Assembly: GCF_020831365.1 (NCBI RefSeq)
Contig: NZ_JAJHPV010000021.1
Coordinates: 1 to 64,000, forward strand
From: Massilia agrisoli
GTDB lineage: Bacteria; Pseudomonadota; Gammaproteobacteria; Burkholderiales; Burkholderiaceae_D
Length of the DNA stretch: 64,000 nucleotides
Reading direction: 5' to 3'
Positions within the stretch are counted from its first letter, which is position 1; each line of letters begins with the position of its first letter. The position numbers and the translations under genes are program-made. This document shows, one piece after another, positions 56,829 through 64,000 of the stretch. The notes under the pieces are model-generated. The model saw only the letters and a list, made by a program, of their open reading frames with translations, searched no databases and was not told the origin of the DNA.

Positions 56829-58985
56829 TTACTCGACGTTCATTTCTTTCAGCAGGTTGTCAGCCTTGTCGACATGCTTCATGTTCCACAGCATGTAACG
56901 GACGTCGACCTGGATGTCGCGGGTGTTTTCTTTGTTGAAGTCCCAGTCCGAGATGATCGAGTCGAGCGTGCCGTCGAATGCCAGGCCGATGAACTCGCCC
57001 TTGGCGTTCAGTGCTGCCGAACCCGAGTTGCCGCCGGTGATGTCCAGGGTCGCCAGGTAGTTCACCGGCACGGTCTTCAGCTTCGGATCGACATACTTGC
57101 CGAAGTCCTTGGCCTTGATCGCTGCCAGCTGGGCTGCCGGTGCGTTGAACTCGCCTTCGCCGGTTGCCTTCGCTACCACGCCCTTGACGGTCGTGAACGC
57201 GGTCCAGGAGCCGGTTCCATCGGCGCCGTGTGCGCGGCCGGCGACTTTGCCGAAGGTCGCGCGCAGGGTGCTGTTGGCGTCAGGGTAGACCGCCTGGCCC
57301 TTGCTGGTCATGTAGGCAATCTTCGCTTTCATGTAGTTGGCGTAGGCTTGCTGGATCTTGCCGGCCAGTTCTTCGTCTTCGGCTTCGCTCTTCATGCCCT
57401 GCTCGTACATGGCAACCGCTGCCTTGATGAAGCTGTCGTTGCTGGCCTTGAAGTCTTCCGGCTTCTTGCCCAGCCACGCGGTGCGCGCTGCCTTGTCGGC
57501 CAGCTGCGAACCGGCGTACATCTTGTCCAGGATGGCTTTCAGCTGCGCTTCAGTCATGCCGTCGGTGATGCCCATGGCAGCGTCGAAATTGGCGCTGCGC
57601 TGTGCTTTTGGCTGTGCAGCGTATTTAACCAGGCTGTTCAGTACCAGCGCCTTGTCGACTTTCTCGGCATAGGTGCGGTCAACCGCGGCAACGCCTGCCT
57701 GGAAGCGCGGCAGGTCGCGTTCCTGGTAGCCGGCCTTGCGCTCGACGTTCGGTTTGGTGCTTTCGTTCGACAGGCGATACAGCTCGCGCGCGGTGCGCAG
57801 CAGGCGTGGCGACGACGAGGTCAGGAAGAAATCGCGCTTGGTGTCGGCGTCGCGCTGGGCGATCAGCTTTTCCACTTCTTCGATGTCGCCACCGAACTCT
57901 TTCTTGCGCGCGGCGTTCGAGTTGATCCAGGCCTTGAGGTCTGCGTGTTCGCGGGTCTTGCGCGCCAGGAAATCGCTGTTCTCGTAGCTGGTCAGCATGC
58001 CCTTGCGGTTCTTGTAGTAGTTGTTCACGCCCGCGACCTGGCCAGCGTACTTGAGCTTGGCGTCAGGATCGTTCTTGGTTTCGCGGTCGATGATCTGCAG
58101 GGTCTCTTGCGATGCCTGCACGAACGCCGGGTAGTTCCAGTCGAAGGTGAACGCCACTTCCGACGGCAGGCGGTGACGGTTGGTGCGGCCTGGGTAGCCC
58201 AGCACCATGATGAAGTCGCCTTCCTTGACGCCTTCTTTTGCAATCTTCAGGTGGTGCTTCGGCACGTAAGGCACGTTGTCCTTCGAGAAGTCGGCAGCCT
58301 TGCCATCCTTGCTCACGTAACCGCGGTAGAAGCCGTAGTCGCCGGTGTGGCGCGGCCACATCCAGTTGTCGGTGTCGCCGCCGAACTTGCCCACGCCCGA
58401 AGGAGGCGCGTGCACCAGGCGCACGTCGCGGATTTCCAGTTGCTTGATCAGGTAGAACTCAAGGCCGCCGTAGTAGCTGGCCACGTTGCAGCGGTGGCCG
58501 GCGTCTTTTTCGCACTCGGCTACCATTGCCTTCATATTCTTTTCCATCGCGTCCACGCGCGCCTTGCCCGACAGCTTGGCGACGTCGGCGGTGATGATCT
58601 TGTCGCTGACGTTGGTCACTTCCTTGGTGACGAAGATGCGGCTGCCTGGCGACGCCGGCAGTTCTTCCGCGAAGGTCTTGGCCAGGAAGCCATTGGCCAG
58701 CAGGTCGCGCTCAGGGGTCGAGTTCACCGCGATGCTGTTGTAGACGCAGTGGTGGTTGGTTGCAACCAGGCCTTGCGGCGATACGAACGACGCCGAGCAA
58801 CCACCCAGGCTGACAATCGCGCCCATCGGGAATTCGGTCAGCTTGGTCAGGGCGGCAGGATCGAGCTTGAGGCCGGCTGCTTTGAGTTGCTTGGCTACTT
58901 GTGGCAGCTGCTGCGGCATCCACATGCCTTCGTCGGCTTGGGCGACGGTCGACAGCAGGGCGAGCGGGAGAAGGATTTTTTTCAT
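56829..58985 (-). CDS. Secreted dipeptidyl-peptidase, S46 family (DPP7-like)
   Basis: 718 residues with a signal peptide cleaved near Ala17. The chymotrypsin-like triad of S46 enzymes is visible: His79 in ATNHHCVYN, Asp in GGDTDNWMWPRHTGD (204-206) and Ser654 in TGGNSGSA. The residue that sets P1 preference (673 in the Porphyromonas enzymes) corresponds to Gly672 in AFDGTLDS. That glycine is typical of DPP7, which takes hydrophobic residues, rather than the Arg of DPP11. It releases dipeptides from the N-termini of oligopeptides in the periplasm. It has its own promoter and terminator. Confidence 0.93.
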   Translation of the reverse strand: MKKILLPLALLSTVAQADEGMWMPQQLPQVAKQLKAAGLKLDPAALTKLTEFPMGAIVSLGGCSASFVSPQGLVATNHHCVYNSIAVNSTPERDLLANGFLAKTFAEELPASPGSRIFVTKEVTNVSDKIITADVAKLSGKARVDAMEKNMKAMVAECEKDAGHRCNVASYYGGLEFYLIKQLEIRDVRLVHAPPSGVGKFGGDTDNWMWPRHTGDYGFYRGYVSKDGKAADFSKDNVPYVPKHHLKIAKEGVKEGDFIMVLGYPGRTNRHRLPSEVAFTFDWNYPAFVQASQETLQIIDRETKNDPDAKLKYAGQVAGVNNYYKNRKGMLTSYENSDFLARKTREHADLKAWINSNAARKKEFGGDIEEVEKLIAQRDADTKRDFFLTSSSPRLLRTARELYRLSNESTKPNVERKAGYQERDLPRFQAGVAAVDRTYAEKVDKALVLNSLVKYAAQPKAQRSANFDAAMGITDGMTEAQLKAILDKMYAGSQLADKAARTAWLGKKPEDFKASNDSFIKAAVAMYEQGMKSEAEDEELAGKIQQAYANYMKAKIAYMTSKGQAVYPDANSTLRATFGKVAGRAHGADGTGSWTAFTTVKGVVAKATGEGEFNAPAAQLAAIKAKDFGKYVDPKLKTVPVNYLATLDITGGNSGSAALNAKGEFIGLAFDGTLDSIISDWDFNKENTRDIQVDVRYMLWNMKHVDKADNLLKEMNVE

Positions 58986-59043
58986 TCGCGTTTCGTCTCT
59001 TATGGTAATCAGGTCTGGACAGGGCGCTACTGGAGCGCCCTAG

Positions 59044-59072
59044 AGTATCCGTATCGACCTAATTTAAGTCAA
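59044..59072 (-). promoter_or_regulatory. Promoter of the S46 peptidase gene
   Basis: On the minus strand, TTGACT (59072-59067) and GATACT (59049-59044) are separated by 17 bases, about 60 bases before the start codon. Confidence 0.6.
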
Positions 59073-59082
59073 CCATATTTTG

Positions 59083-59110
59083 AACTGTACATATGGGGTT
59101 TTGTACAGTT
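59083..59110. promoter_or_regulatory. Perfect dyad upstream of the S46 peptidase promoter, candidate operator
   Basis: aactgtac and gtacagtt are exact inverted repeats with a 12-base spacer; each contains a self-complementary TGTACA, 16 bases apart. It lies 10 bases upstream of the -35 hexamer. The spacing does not match the LexA consensus. No known regulator is assigned. Confidence 0.5.
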
Positions 59111-59138
59111 TTGCCAGAGAGTAACGCGACGTTCGTGC

Positions 59139-60416
59139 TTACAGTTGCGCGCCGATCAGCGAGGCGATTTCGCCGTGCAGCTTGTCGGTCCATGGGCGGT
59201 TTTCCCAGGCCTGCAAGGTGATCGGTTTCGATTTGGCCCAGTCGGCGTTGAAGATCTCGACCTGCTGCCTGGCGAATTCGCGGTCCATGATGTTCAGGTT
59301 GGCTTCGTCGTTGATGCTGAACGAGCGGTTGTCGAAGTTGGTCGAGCCGACCGACACCATCATCGAGTCGACGATCAGGGCTTTGACGTGGTACATCGTG
59401 GGCTGGTATTCGGCGATGCGGATGCCCGCCTTGAGCAGGTCGCCCCAGCGCTCACGCGATGCGGCGCGCACCACGTCGGAGTCGATGTCCGGCCCGGGTG
59501 TGATGATGCGCACGTCGACGCCGCGCTTCCTGGCAGCCACCAGCGCCTTGATCGCCAGCTCGTCCGGCACGAAATAGGAGGCCGACAGCTGGATCGTGTG
59601 GCGCGCCGCGTTAATGGCGATCAAGTACATCAGGTGCATGCTGCCGCTGCCGCCGGTCGGGGAGCTGCTGAACATCTGGGCGTCGTGGTTGCCGATCTTT
59701 TCCAGCGCCGGGAAGTAGTGCGGGCCGTCCAGTACTTGTCCGGTGGCCTTGGTCCAGTTATCGTTAAATACGGCCTGCATCTGCCCAACCACCGGTCCCT
59801 GCACGCGGAAATGCGTGTCGCGCCAGTGCTTGTCGTCCTGGGCATTGCCGCGCCACTGGTCGGCAATGCCGACGCCGCCGGTAAAGCCGGTCTTGCCGTC
59901 GACGATCAGCAGTTTGCGGTGGGTGCGGTTGTTCAGGCGGGTAAACTTCCACCAGACCGGCTTGTGATAGCGCTGCACATGGACGCCGGCTTGCTTCATG
60001 GCGTCGATGGCCGCGAGGTCCATTTTGATACTGCCCATAAAGTCGAGCATGACGTGCACTTTGACGCCGGCGCGCGCGCGTTCGATCAGCGCGTCGGCGA
60101 ATTCCTTGCCGATCGTTTCTGACCAGTAAATATATGTTTCAAACGTGATGGTGTGCTGTGCGCCGCGGATTGCTTCGAGCATCGCCGGGAAAATCTGGTC
60201 GCCATTGAGCAGTACTTCAACCTTGTTCCCTTCGATAATAGGCGGGCCCAGCAGGACGCCCATGGAACGGCGGAATTGCGGATCGGCCGTGTCGTACTTT
60301 TGGAGCAGCTGTTTCTCGATCTTCTTTTCGCTCGGCAATAAATTAAATACTAAAAAGACTGCGACCAAGGTGGCGAGAATGCTCAGCAATGCAGTAGTGA
60401 CCATTTTCCTGTTCAT
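59139..60416 (-). CDS. cls: Cardiolipin synthase-like phospholipase D protein
   Basis: 425 residues from the chosen Met (MNRKMVTTALL). The longer open frame would start in the upstream terminator. One N-terminal membrane helix (about 6-25) anchors it. Two phospholipase D motifs are present: HRKLLIVDGKTGFTGG and HVKALIVDSMMVSVGSTNFDNRS (split here; second motif about residues 345-367). It joins two phospholipids to form cardiolipin. It follows the GlsB gene on the same strand with a terminator between. Confidence 0.92.
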   Translation of the reverse strand: MNRKMVTTALLSILATLVAVFLVFNLLPSEKKIEKQLLQKYDTADPQFRRSMGVLLGPPIIEGNKVEVLLNGDQIFPAMLEAIRGAQHTITFETYIYWSETIGKEFADALIERARAGVKVHVMLDFMGSIKMDLAAIDAMKQAGVHVQRYHKPVWWKFTRLNNRTHRKLLIVDGKTGFTGGVGIADQWRGNAQDDKHWRDTHFRVQGPVVGQMQAVFNDNWTKATGQVLDGPHYFPALEKIGNHDAQMFSSSPTGGSGSMHLMYLIAINAARHTIQLSASYFVPDELAIKALVAARKRGVDVRIITPGPDIDSDVVRAASRERWGDLLKAGIRIAEYQPTMYHVKALIVDSMMVSVGSTNFDNRSFSINDEANLNIMDREFARQQVEIFNADWAKSKPITLQAWENRPWTDKLHGEIASLIGAQL

Positions 60417-60431
60417 TCGATATTCCAGACG

Positions 60432-60462
60432 AAAAAAAACCAACGCGGTTTAGGCGTTGGTT
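60432..60462 (-). terminator. Terminator of the GlsB-like gene
   Basis: Minus strand aaccaacgcctaaaccgcgttggtt: a seven-base perfect stem followed by eight T residues. It stands between the small membrane protein and the cardiolipin synthase gene. Confidence 0.9.
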
Positions 60463-60479
60463 AGTAGAGCGTGCTTCGA

Positions 60480-60749
60480 TTAACGTACCTTGCCGCGACG
60501 CAGCAGGTTGACGATAGCGAGCAGGATGACAGCGCCCAGGAACGACACCAGCAGCGAAGTGATGCTGAAGTCGTCTGAGTTGATGGTGCCGGTGCCGAAC
60601 AGTGGAGAAAGCAACCAGCCGCCCAGGAAGGCGCCGATGATACCGACAACGATGTTCAGGATCATGCCCTGCTCAGCGTCCGTTTTCATGACCATGCTAG
60701 CCAGCCAACCCAAGATACCACCGACAATAATCCAGATGATGAATAACAT
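60480..60749 (-). CDS. GlsB/YeaQ/YmgE family small membrane protein
   Basis: 89 residues. The start is fixed by an excellent ribosome site (AGGAGG eight bases upstream). It has three membrane helices and the family motif GGILGWLASMVMKTD with GIIGAFLGGWLL. Formerly called transglycosylase-associated protein; the members are envelope-stress or general-stress proteins without demonstrated enzyme activity. Divergent from the glycine-zipper stress protein. Confidence 0.93.
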   Translation of the reverse strand: MLFIIWIIVGGILGWLASMVMKTDAEQGMILNIVVGIIGAFLGGWLLSPLFGTGTINSDDFSITSLLVSFLGAVILLAIVNLLRRGKVR

Positions 60750-61023
60750 GTTGATTCCTCCTATTAGATTAGAAACGTACCCCTTGGCCATCCCTAAAAG
60801 TGCTGACCGTGGAAAAAGAATAGTCTTTCGATAACCCTTGGTCGGTGCGGCAACGAACGTAACGGCGATATCGCCTTGCGCGAATTTCATGCCGTTTGGA
60901 AAGTCGAAAGTTGGGTGCGTCAGCGTACAGAGCGCAATCTTGTCGAGGCATATTGTTAAAGAACTGGCAACGTATTCCAGGTCTTTTTAAGCCCCGCAGA
61001 TTGAATAATTCTAGGAGATTGAT

Positions 61024-62163
61024 ATGAGTAACTACGACACGACGAATCAGAAAAACCAGCGCATGGTAACCGGTCTGTTCCGCGATCGCGACAGCGCCGA
61101 GCGCGCTTACAACTCGCTCTCCGACCGCGGCTATTCCAAGGATGACGTCACGCTGATGATGTCCGACGACGCACGCAAGCGCCACTTCGCCGACACCGAC
61201 ACCGAGCTGGGCAGCAAAGCGGCTGAAGGCGCAGGCGTTGGCGCCGGCATCGGTGGCACCATCGGCGCAGTACTGGCTGGTGTGGCGGCAGTCGGCACCA
61301 CCCTGGTCCTGCCAGGCATCGGCCTGGTCGTGGCTGGCCCGATCGCAGCGGCACTGGCTGGCGCTGGCGCCGGCGGTATCGCAGGCGGCCTGGTTGGCGC
61401 ACTGATCGGCGCAGGCATCCCTGAAGAGCGCGTCAAGCACTACGAAGAAGGCATCAAGAGTGGCGGCATCCTGATGGGCGTGAACCCACGTTCGGATGAA
61501 GATGCAGCGCACATCGAGCGCACCTGGACTGAAAACAAAGGCGAGCACATCATCGGTACCGGCCTGGGCGCTGGCGCTGGTGCACTGACCGGCGCTGGCA
61601 TTGGCGCTGCTGCTGGCCCGGTCGGCATCGCCGCGGGCGCAGCCATCGGCGGCATCGCTGGTGGCCTGGCAGGCAAGGGCGCAGCCGAGGTAGTCAATCC
61701 AGAACCAGGCGACGAGCTGCATGAGCACCACTTCGCCAAGGGCGTGGGCGCAGGTAGCGGCGCAGCAATGGGCGCAGCCGCTGGTGCGGTCGGCGGCCCG
61801 GTCGGCGCGGCAGCAGGCGCGGTGGTCGGCGCAGTTGCCGGCGGCATGGCAGGCAAGGCAGCTGGCCGCATGGTCAATCCGGAAGAAGAGTCGGCTTACT
61901 GGCGCAGCGCTTACCAGACCGCGCCGTACTACACCCCGGGCTACACCTATGACGACTACGGTCCGGCATACGAACTGGGCTACAACAGCCGCAGCAAGTA
62001 TTCGGGCGACTTCGACACCTATGAGCAAGACATGTCGAGCGACTGGGACCGCGTCAAGGGCAATTCGCGCCTGTCGTGGGACCAGGCCAAGTCGGCAACC
62101 CGTGCAGCATGGCACCGCGTTGAGCGCGCCATTCCAGGCGACGCGGACGGCGACGGACGTTAA
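61024..62163 (+). CDS. Glycine-zipper stress protein with an N-terminal YflT-like domain
   Basis: 379 residues. Residues 13-50 (VTGLFRDRDSAERAYNSL) resemble the general stress protein 17M/YflT domain. Two glycine-zipper regions (about 65-140 and 175-235, then 245-290), rich in GxxxG and alanine, could insert in or line a membrane. A Tyr/Asp-rich tail (YYTPGYTYDDYGPAYELGY, about 300-330) precedes a charged helix. AGGAG precedes the start and a strong terminator follows the stop. Likely abundant under desiccation or osmotic stress; this is inference from the family. Confidence 0.83.
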   Translation: MSNYDTTNQKNQRMVTGLFRDRDSAERAYNSLSDRGYSKDDVTLMMSDDARKRHFADTDTELGSKAAEGAGVGAGIGGTIGAVLAGVAAVGTTLVLPGIGLVVAGPIAAALAGAGAGGIAGGLVGALIGAGIPEERVKHYEEGIKSGGILMGVNPRSDEDAAHIERTWTENKGEHIIGTGLGAGAGALTGAGIGAAAGPVGIAAGAAIGGIAGGLAGKGAAEVVNPEPGDELHEHHFAKGVGAGSGAAMGAAAGAVGGPVGAAAGAVVGAVAGGMAGKAAGRMVNPEEESAYWRSAYQTAPYYTPGYTYDDYGPAYELGYNSRSKYSGDFDTYEQDMSSDWDRVKGNSRLSWDQAKSATRAAWHRVERAIPGDADGDGR

Positions 62164-62193
62164 TCGCCGCTGGCAGTAACAACGCCAGGCAAT

Positions 62194-62234
62194 AAAAAAC
62201 CCCTGCTTCCTGCGAAGGAAGCGGGGGTTTTTTC
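62194..62234 (+). terminator. Terminator of the glycine-zipper protein gene
   Basis: Stem accccctgcttcc-like arms (acccctgcttcc against ggaagcgggggt) with six T residues on the + strand and an A-run on the other side. Confidence 0.92.
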
Positions 62235-62251
62235 TTTGGCTAAATCATCGG

Positions 62252-62340
62252 TACGTCGTGCCCGCGCAGGCGGGCATCCATGCGTCGCTGAATCGGGCTG
62301 ACGCTAACGAGGGTTTCCCGCTTTCGCGGGAACGACGTTG
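62252..62340. repeat. CCCGC hairpin repeat pair (REP-like), divergent copy
   Basis: Hairpins gtgcccgcgcaggcgggcat (62259-62278) and a tttcccgctttcgcgggaac copy (62314-62333). The first has changed on both arms in a compensating way, which points to selection on pairing or to a distinct subfamily. Confidence 0.78.
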
Positions 62341-62344
62341 TGAC

Positions 62345-62917
62345 TTAGCTGTTTTTCAGCGCTTCGACTTCGATCTGCAGCTTTACTTCCGGCGCAAAGC
62401 GCGGGGTGGCGTAGTTGATGCCGAAATCGGTGCGCTTGAACTCGGCCGAGGCGTCGGCGCCGCACTTTTCACGCTTGGTCATGCCGTCGATGATGCACTT
62501 GAACTTGTTGATGGTCAGCGTGACCGGCTTGGTGACGCCGTGCAGGGTCAGTTCGCCTTCCACCGAGACCGGCGTGTCGCCGTTGAACTTGATCGACTTG
62601 CCGATGTAGCGCGCTTCCGGGAATTTTTCGACGTCGAACATGTCGGCGTTTCTGGCGTGCGCATTCAGCTTGTCATGGCCGAAATCGATGCTGGCCGCGT
62701 CGATGATGATTTCCATCGAGCCGGTTTTCTTTTCGCGGTCCAGCGTGATGGTGCCCTTGGTCGAATTGAACTTGCCGCGCAGGACGGAGATGCCCATGTG
62801 GTCGGCCTCGAAGCTTGGATAGGTGTGGCCCGGATCGATGGTGTAGGTATCGGCGGCAAAAGCGATGCTGGCGGCGCCAGCGGTGGCGAGTGCAACGACC
62901 AAGTGCTTGAATTTCAT
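62345..62917 (-). CDS. YceI family periplasmic lipid-binding protein
   Basis: 190 residues with a signal peptide ending near Ala22. Lipocalin-like YceI barrel: YTIDPGHTYPSFEADHMG at the start of the mature protein and the GELTLHGVTKPVTLTI core strand pair. YceI proteins bind polyisoprenoids or amides in the periplasm. It is the third gene of a cytochrome b561-YceI-YceI operon, 29 bases after its neighbour. Confidence 0.93.
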   Translation of the reverse strand: MKFKHLVVALATAGAASIAFAADTYTIDPGHTYPSFEADHMGISVLRGKFNSTKGTITLDREKKTGSMEIIIDAASIDFGHDKLNAHARNADMFDVEKFPEARYIGKSIKFNGDTPVSVEGELTLHGVTKPVTLTINKFKCIIDGMTKREKCGADASAEFKRTDFGINYATPRFAPEVKLQIEVEALKNS

Positions 62918-62946
62918 CGGGTTTTCCTTTTAATGGGAGTGAAAAT

Positions 62947-63501
62947 TTACTGGCCGGCCAAAACGCGGAACCGGATTACGACCTCGTCGGCAACCATGCT
63001 CGTGTCTTTCCACTCGCCGTCGCCGATATTGTAGGCAAGCCGCCTGATTGGCAGCGCACCCTCGAACAATTGCTTTCCGCCCTCGCTACGCACGGCCAGC
63101 GGGAAGCTGACATTGGCCGCCTTGCCTTTGATGGTGAGTTTGCCGGTGACGTTGAGCTTGCCCGGCCCGGCCGGCTTGATCGCCGAGGACACGAAGGTCG
63201 CCTTGGGGAACTGGGCCGAGTTGAACCAGTCTTTCTTGGCCACTTCGTTGTTCATGTCCGGGTCGCCCAGGTCGAGGCTGGCGGTCGTGATGTCCACACT
63301 GGCGCGGGCTGCTTCCGGTTTGGCCGGGTCGTAGTCGAGCTGGGCGCTGAAGGTGCGGAATGTCGCTTCGACCGGCACGTTCATCTGCTTGAAGGTCGCG
63401 GTGATGGAACTTTTGGCGGTGTCGGTTTTCAGCGGGGCGGCGCCGGCCGCCAGCGTGACCGCCAGGAGCGAGGCCAGCAGTGGGCCACGGGTCAGGATCA
63501 T
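62947..63501 (-). CDS. YceI family periplasmic protein, second copy
   Basis: 184 residues from the chosen Met, which has GGAGA six bases upstream and starts the signal peptide. The mature part has SITATFKQMNVPVEATF, the DASLDLGDPDM-like segment and GKLTIKGKAANVSFPL of YceI. It diverges strongly from the following paralogue (different loop residues), so the two may hold different ligands. Lies 19 bases after the cytochrome b561 gene. Confidence 0.9.
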   Translation of the reverse strand: MILTRGPLLASLLAVTLAAGAAPLKTDTAKSSITATFKQMNVPVEATFRTFSAQLDYDPAKPEAARASVDITTASLDLGDPDMNNEVAKKDWFNSAQFPKATFVSSAIKPAGPGKLNVTGKLTIKGKAANVSFPLAVRSEGGKQLFEGALPIRRLAYNIGDGEWKDTSMVADEVVIRFRVLAGQ

Positions 63502-63520
63502 CAGGGTCTCCAGTAGAAAG

Positions 63521-64000
63521 TTAAGGCAGCATGCGGCGCAACACGCCATCGCGGTCGACGAACTGGTGCTTCAGCGCAGCAGCCACGTGCACGCCGACCG
63601 CACCGGCCAGCAGCATGTTGAGCCAGTAGTGCACGCCCTTGAGGACGGGCTTGAGTCCGGGATTGGCGTCGATCAGCACCGGCAGCTCGAACAGGCCGAG
63701 GTAGACGACCGGCACGCCGGACGCGAGGCTGTAGAAGTAGCCCGACAGCGGCACCGCGAAAATCAGCACGTACAGCAGGATGTGCAGGCCGTTCGCGGCG
63801 CGCTGCTGCCAGCGCGCCATGGTGTCCGGGTAAGCGGGGGCGGGGTGGAACAGGCGCCACAGCACGCGCAGCACGGCCAGCATCAGGACGGTCACGCCAA
63901 TCCACTTATGCCACGAAAAATAGCGCAGCTTGGTGGGCGTCAGGCCGGGGATGTCGGTCATCACCAGTCCGAGCGTGAAAACGGCCACCACCAGCACCGC
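63521..64000 (-). CDS. Cytochrome b561 family protein, N-terminus outside the window
   Basis: About 160 residues are present; the frame is open to the window edge, so roughly 15-25 N-terminal residues are missing. Four membrane helices and heme-ligand histidines (FSWHKWIGVT, NGLHILLYV, VHYWLN and GVHVAAALKHQ) fit the diheme b561/CybB type, with the first His of helix one probably beyond the edge. It moves electrons from quinol in the inner membrane. First gene of an operon with two YceI proteins. Confidence 0.9.
   Translation of the reverse strand, partial: AVLVVAVFTLGLVMTDIPGLTPTKLRYFSWHKWIGVTVLMLAVLRVLWRLFHPAPAYPDTMARWQQRAANGLHILLYVLIFAVPLSGYFYSLASGVPVVYLGLFELPVLIDANPGLKPVLKGVHYWLNMLLAGAVGVHVAAALKHQFVDRDGVLRRMLP

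Noticed and set aside
59083-59110. LexA/SOS box
   Set aside because: CTGT and ACAG are 16 bases apart instead of 8.

Overview
The window is about 64 kb of high-GC chromosomal DNA from a betaproteobacterium. The 3' end of a 23S rRNA gene, a 5S rRNA gene, the queA-tgt-yajC-secD-secF order, PagL- and YceI-type envelope proteins, many Pseudomonas-like catabolic genes and the repeat families all point to Oxalobacteraceae. A Massilia/Telluria/Duganella-like soil organism is the best guess; this is an inference from protein character, not a database match. Almost all of it is ordinary, densely coded chromosome. I see no prophage, integron, CRISPR array, secretion island or intact insertion sequence.

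Layout. 1-320: end of an rRNA operon with its terminator. 482-9055: PAS histidine kinase, secreted zinc aminopeptidase, outer-membrane lipid A deacylase, a beta-hydroxyacid dehydrogenase, an M20 amidohydrolase, a molybdopterin oxidoreductase and a lipoprotein metallopeptidase. 9256-12711: two tandem fadD-type acyl-CoA ligases. 12810-20491: GH31 glucosidase/transglucosylase, Ca2+/H+ antiporter, PhoD phosphatase, YciA thioesterase and an Atm1-type ABC exporter. 20610-25347: periplasmic asparaginase, secreted amidohydrolase and an acidic-amino-acid symporter, divergent from an orphan GltL-type ATPase. 25428-30850: pyrC, a DUF3025 gene, a small secreted protein, a Gfo/Idh/MocA oxidoreductase and recG. 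30933-36663: queA-tgt-yajC-secD-secF. 36910-38582: HDOD protein, an unknown acidic protein and a MarR regulator.

38750-52151 is the most coherent functional block. An AraC/GlxA-type ArgR-like regulator is followed by a repeat-packed promoter region and a complete arginine succinyltransferase (AST) catabolic operon: astC, aruF, aruG, astD, astB, then a 1567-residue NAD-dependent glutamate dehydrogenase, then astE. The pathway turns arginine into glutamate, and the embedded dehydrogenase would feed that glutamate into 2-oxoglutarate, so one transcript could carry arginine to the TCA cycle.

52333-64000 holds a DUF2807 lipoprotein, flavohemoglobin (hmp) divergent from an APC amino-acid permease, a frameshifted CPBP protease, a secreted S46 dipeptidyl-peptidase, a cardiolipin-synthase/GlsB/glycine-zipper stress cluster, and a cytochrome b561-YceI-YceI operon that runs off the end.

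Three families of non-coding repeats are scattered between genes: paired CCCGC hairpins (four sites), GTAGGGCGG inverted-repeat elements (two full, one half) and a duplicated GGGGTCAGACCAC hairpin array before astC. I did not find a clearly new defence or mobile system. The best leads are the AST operon with the dehydrogenase inside it, the repeat array at its promoter, the PagL homologue lacking the expected acidic active-site residue, and the unknown acidic protein next to MarR.
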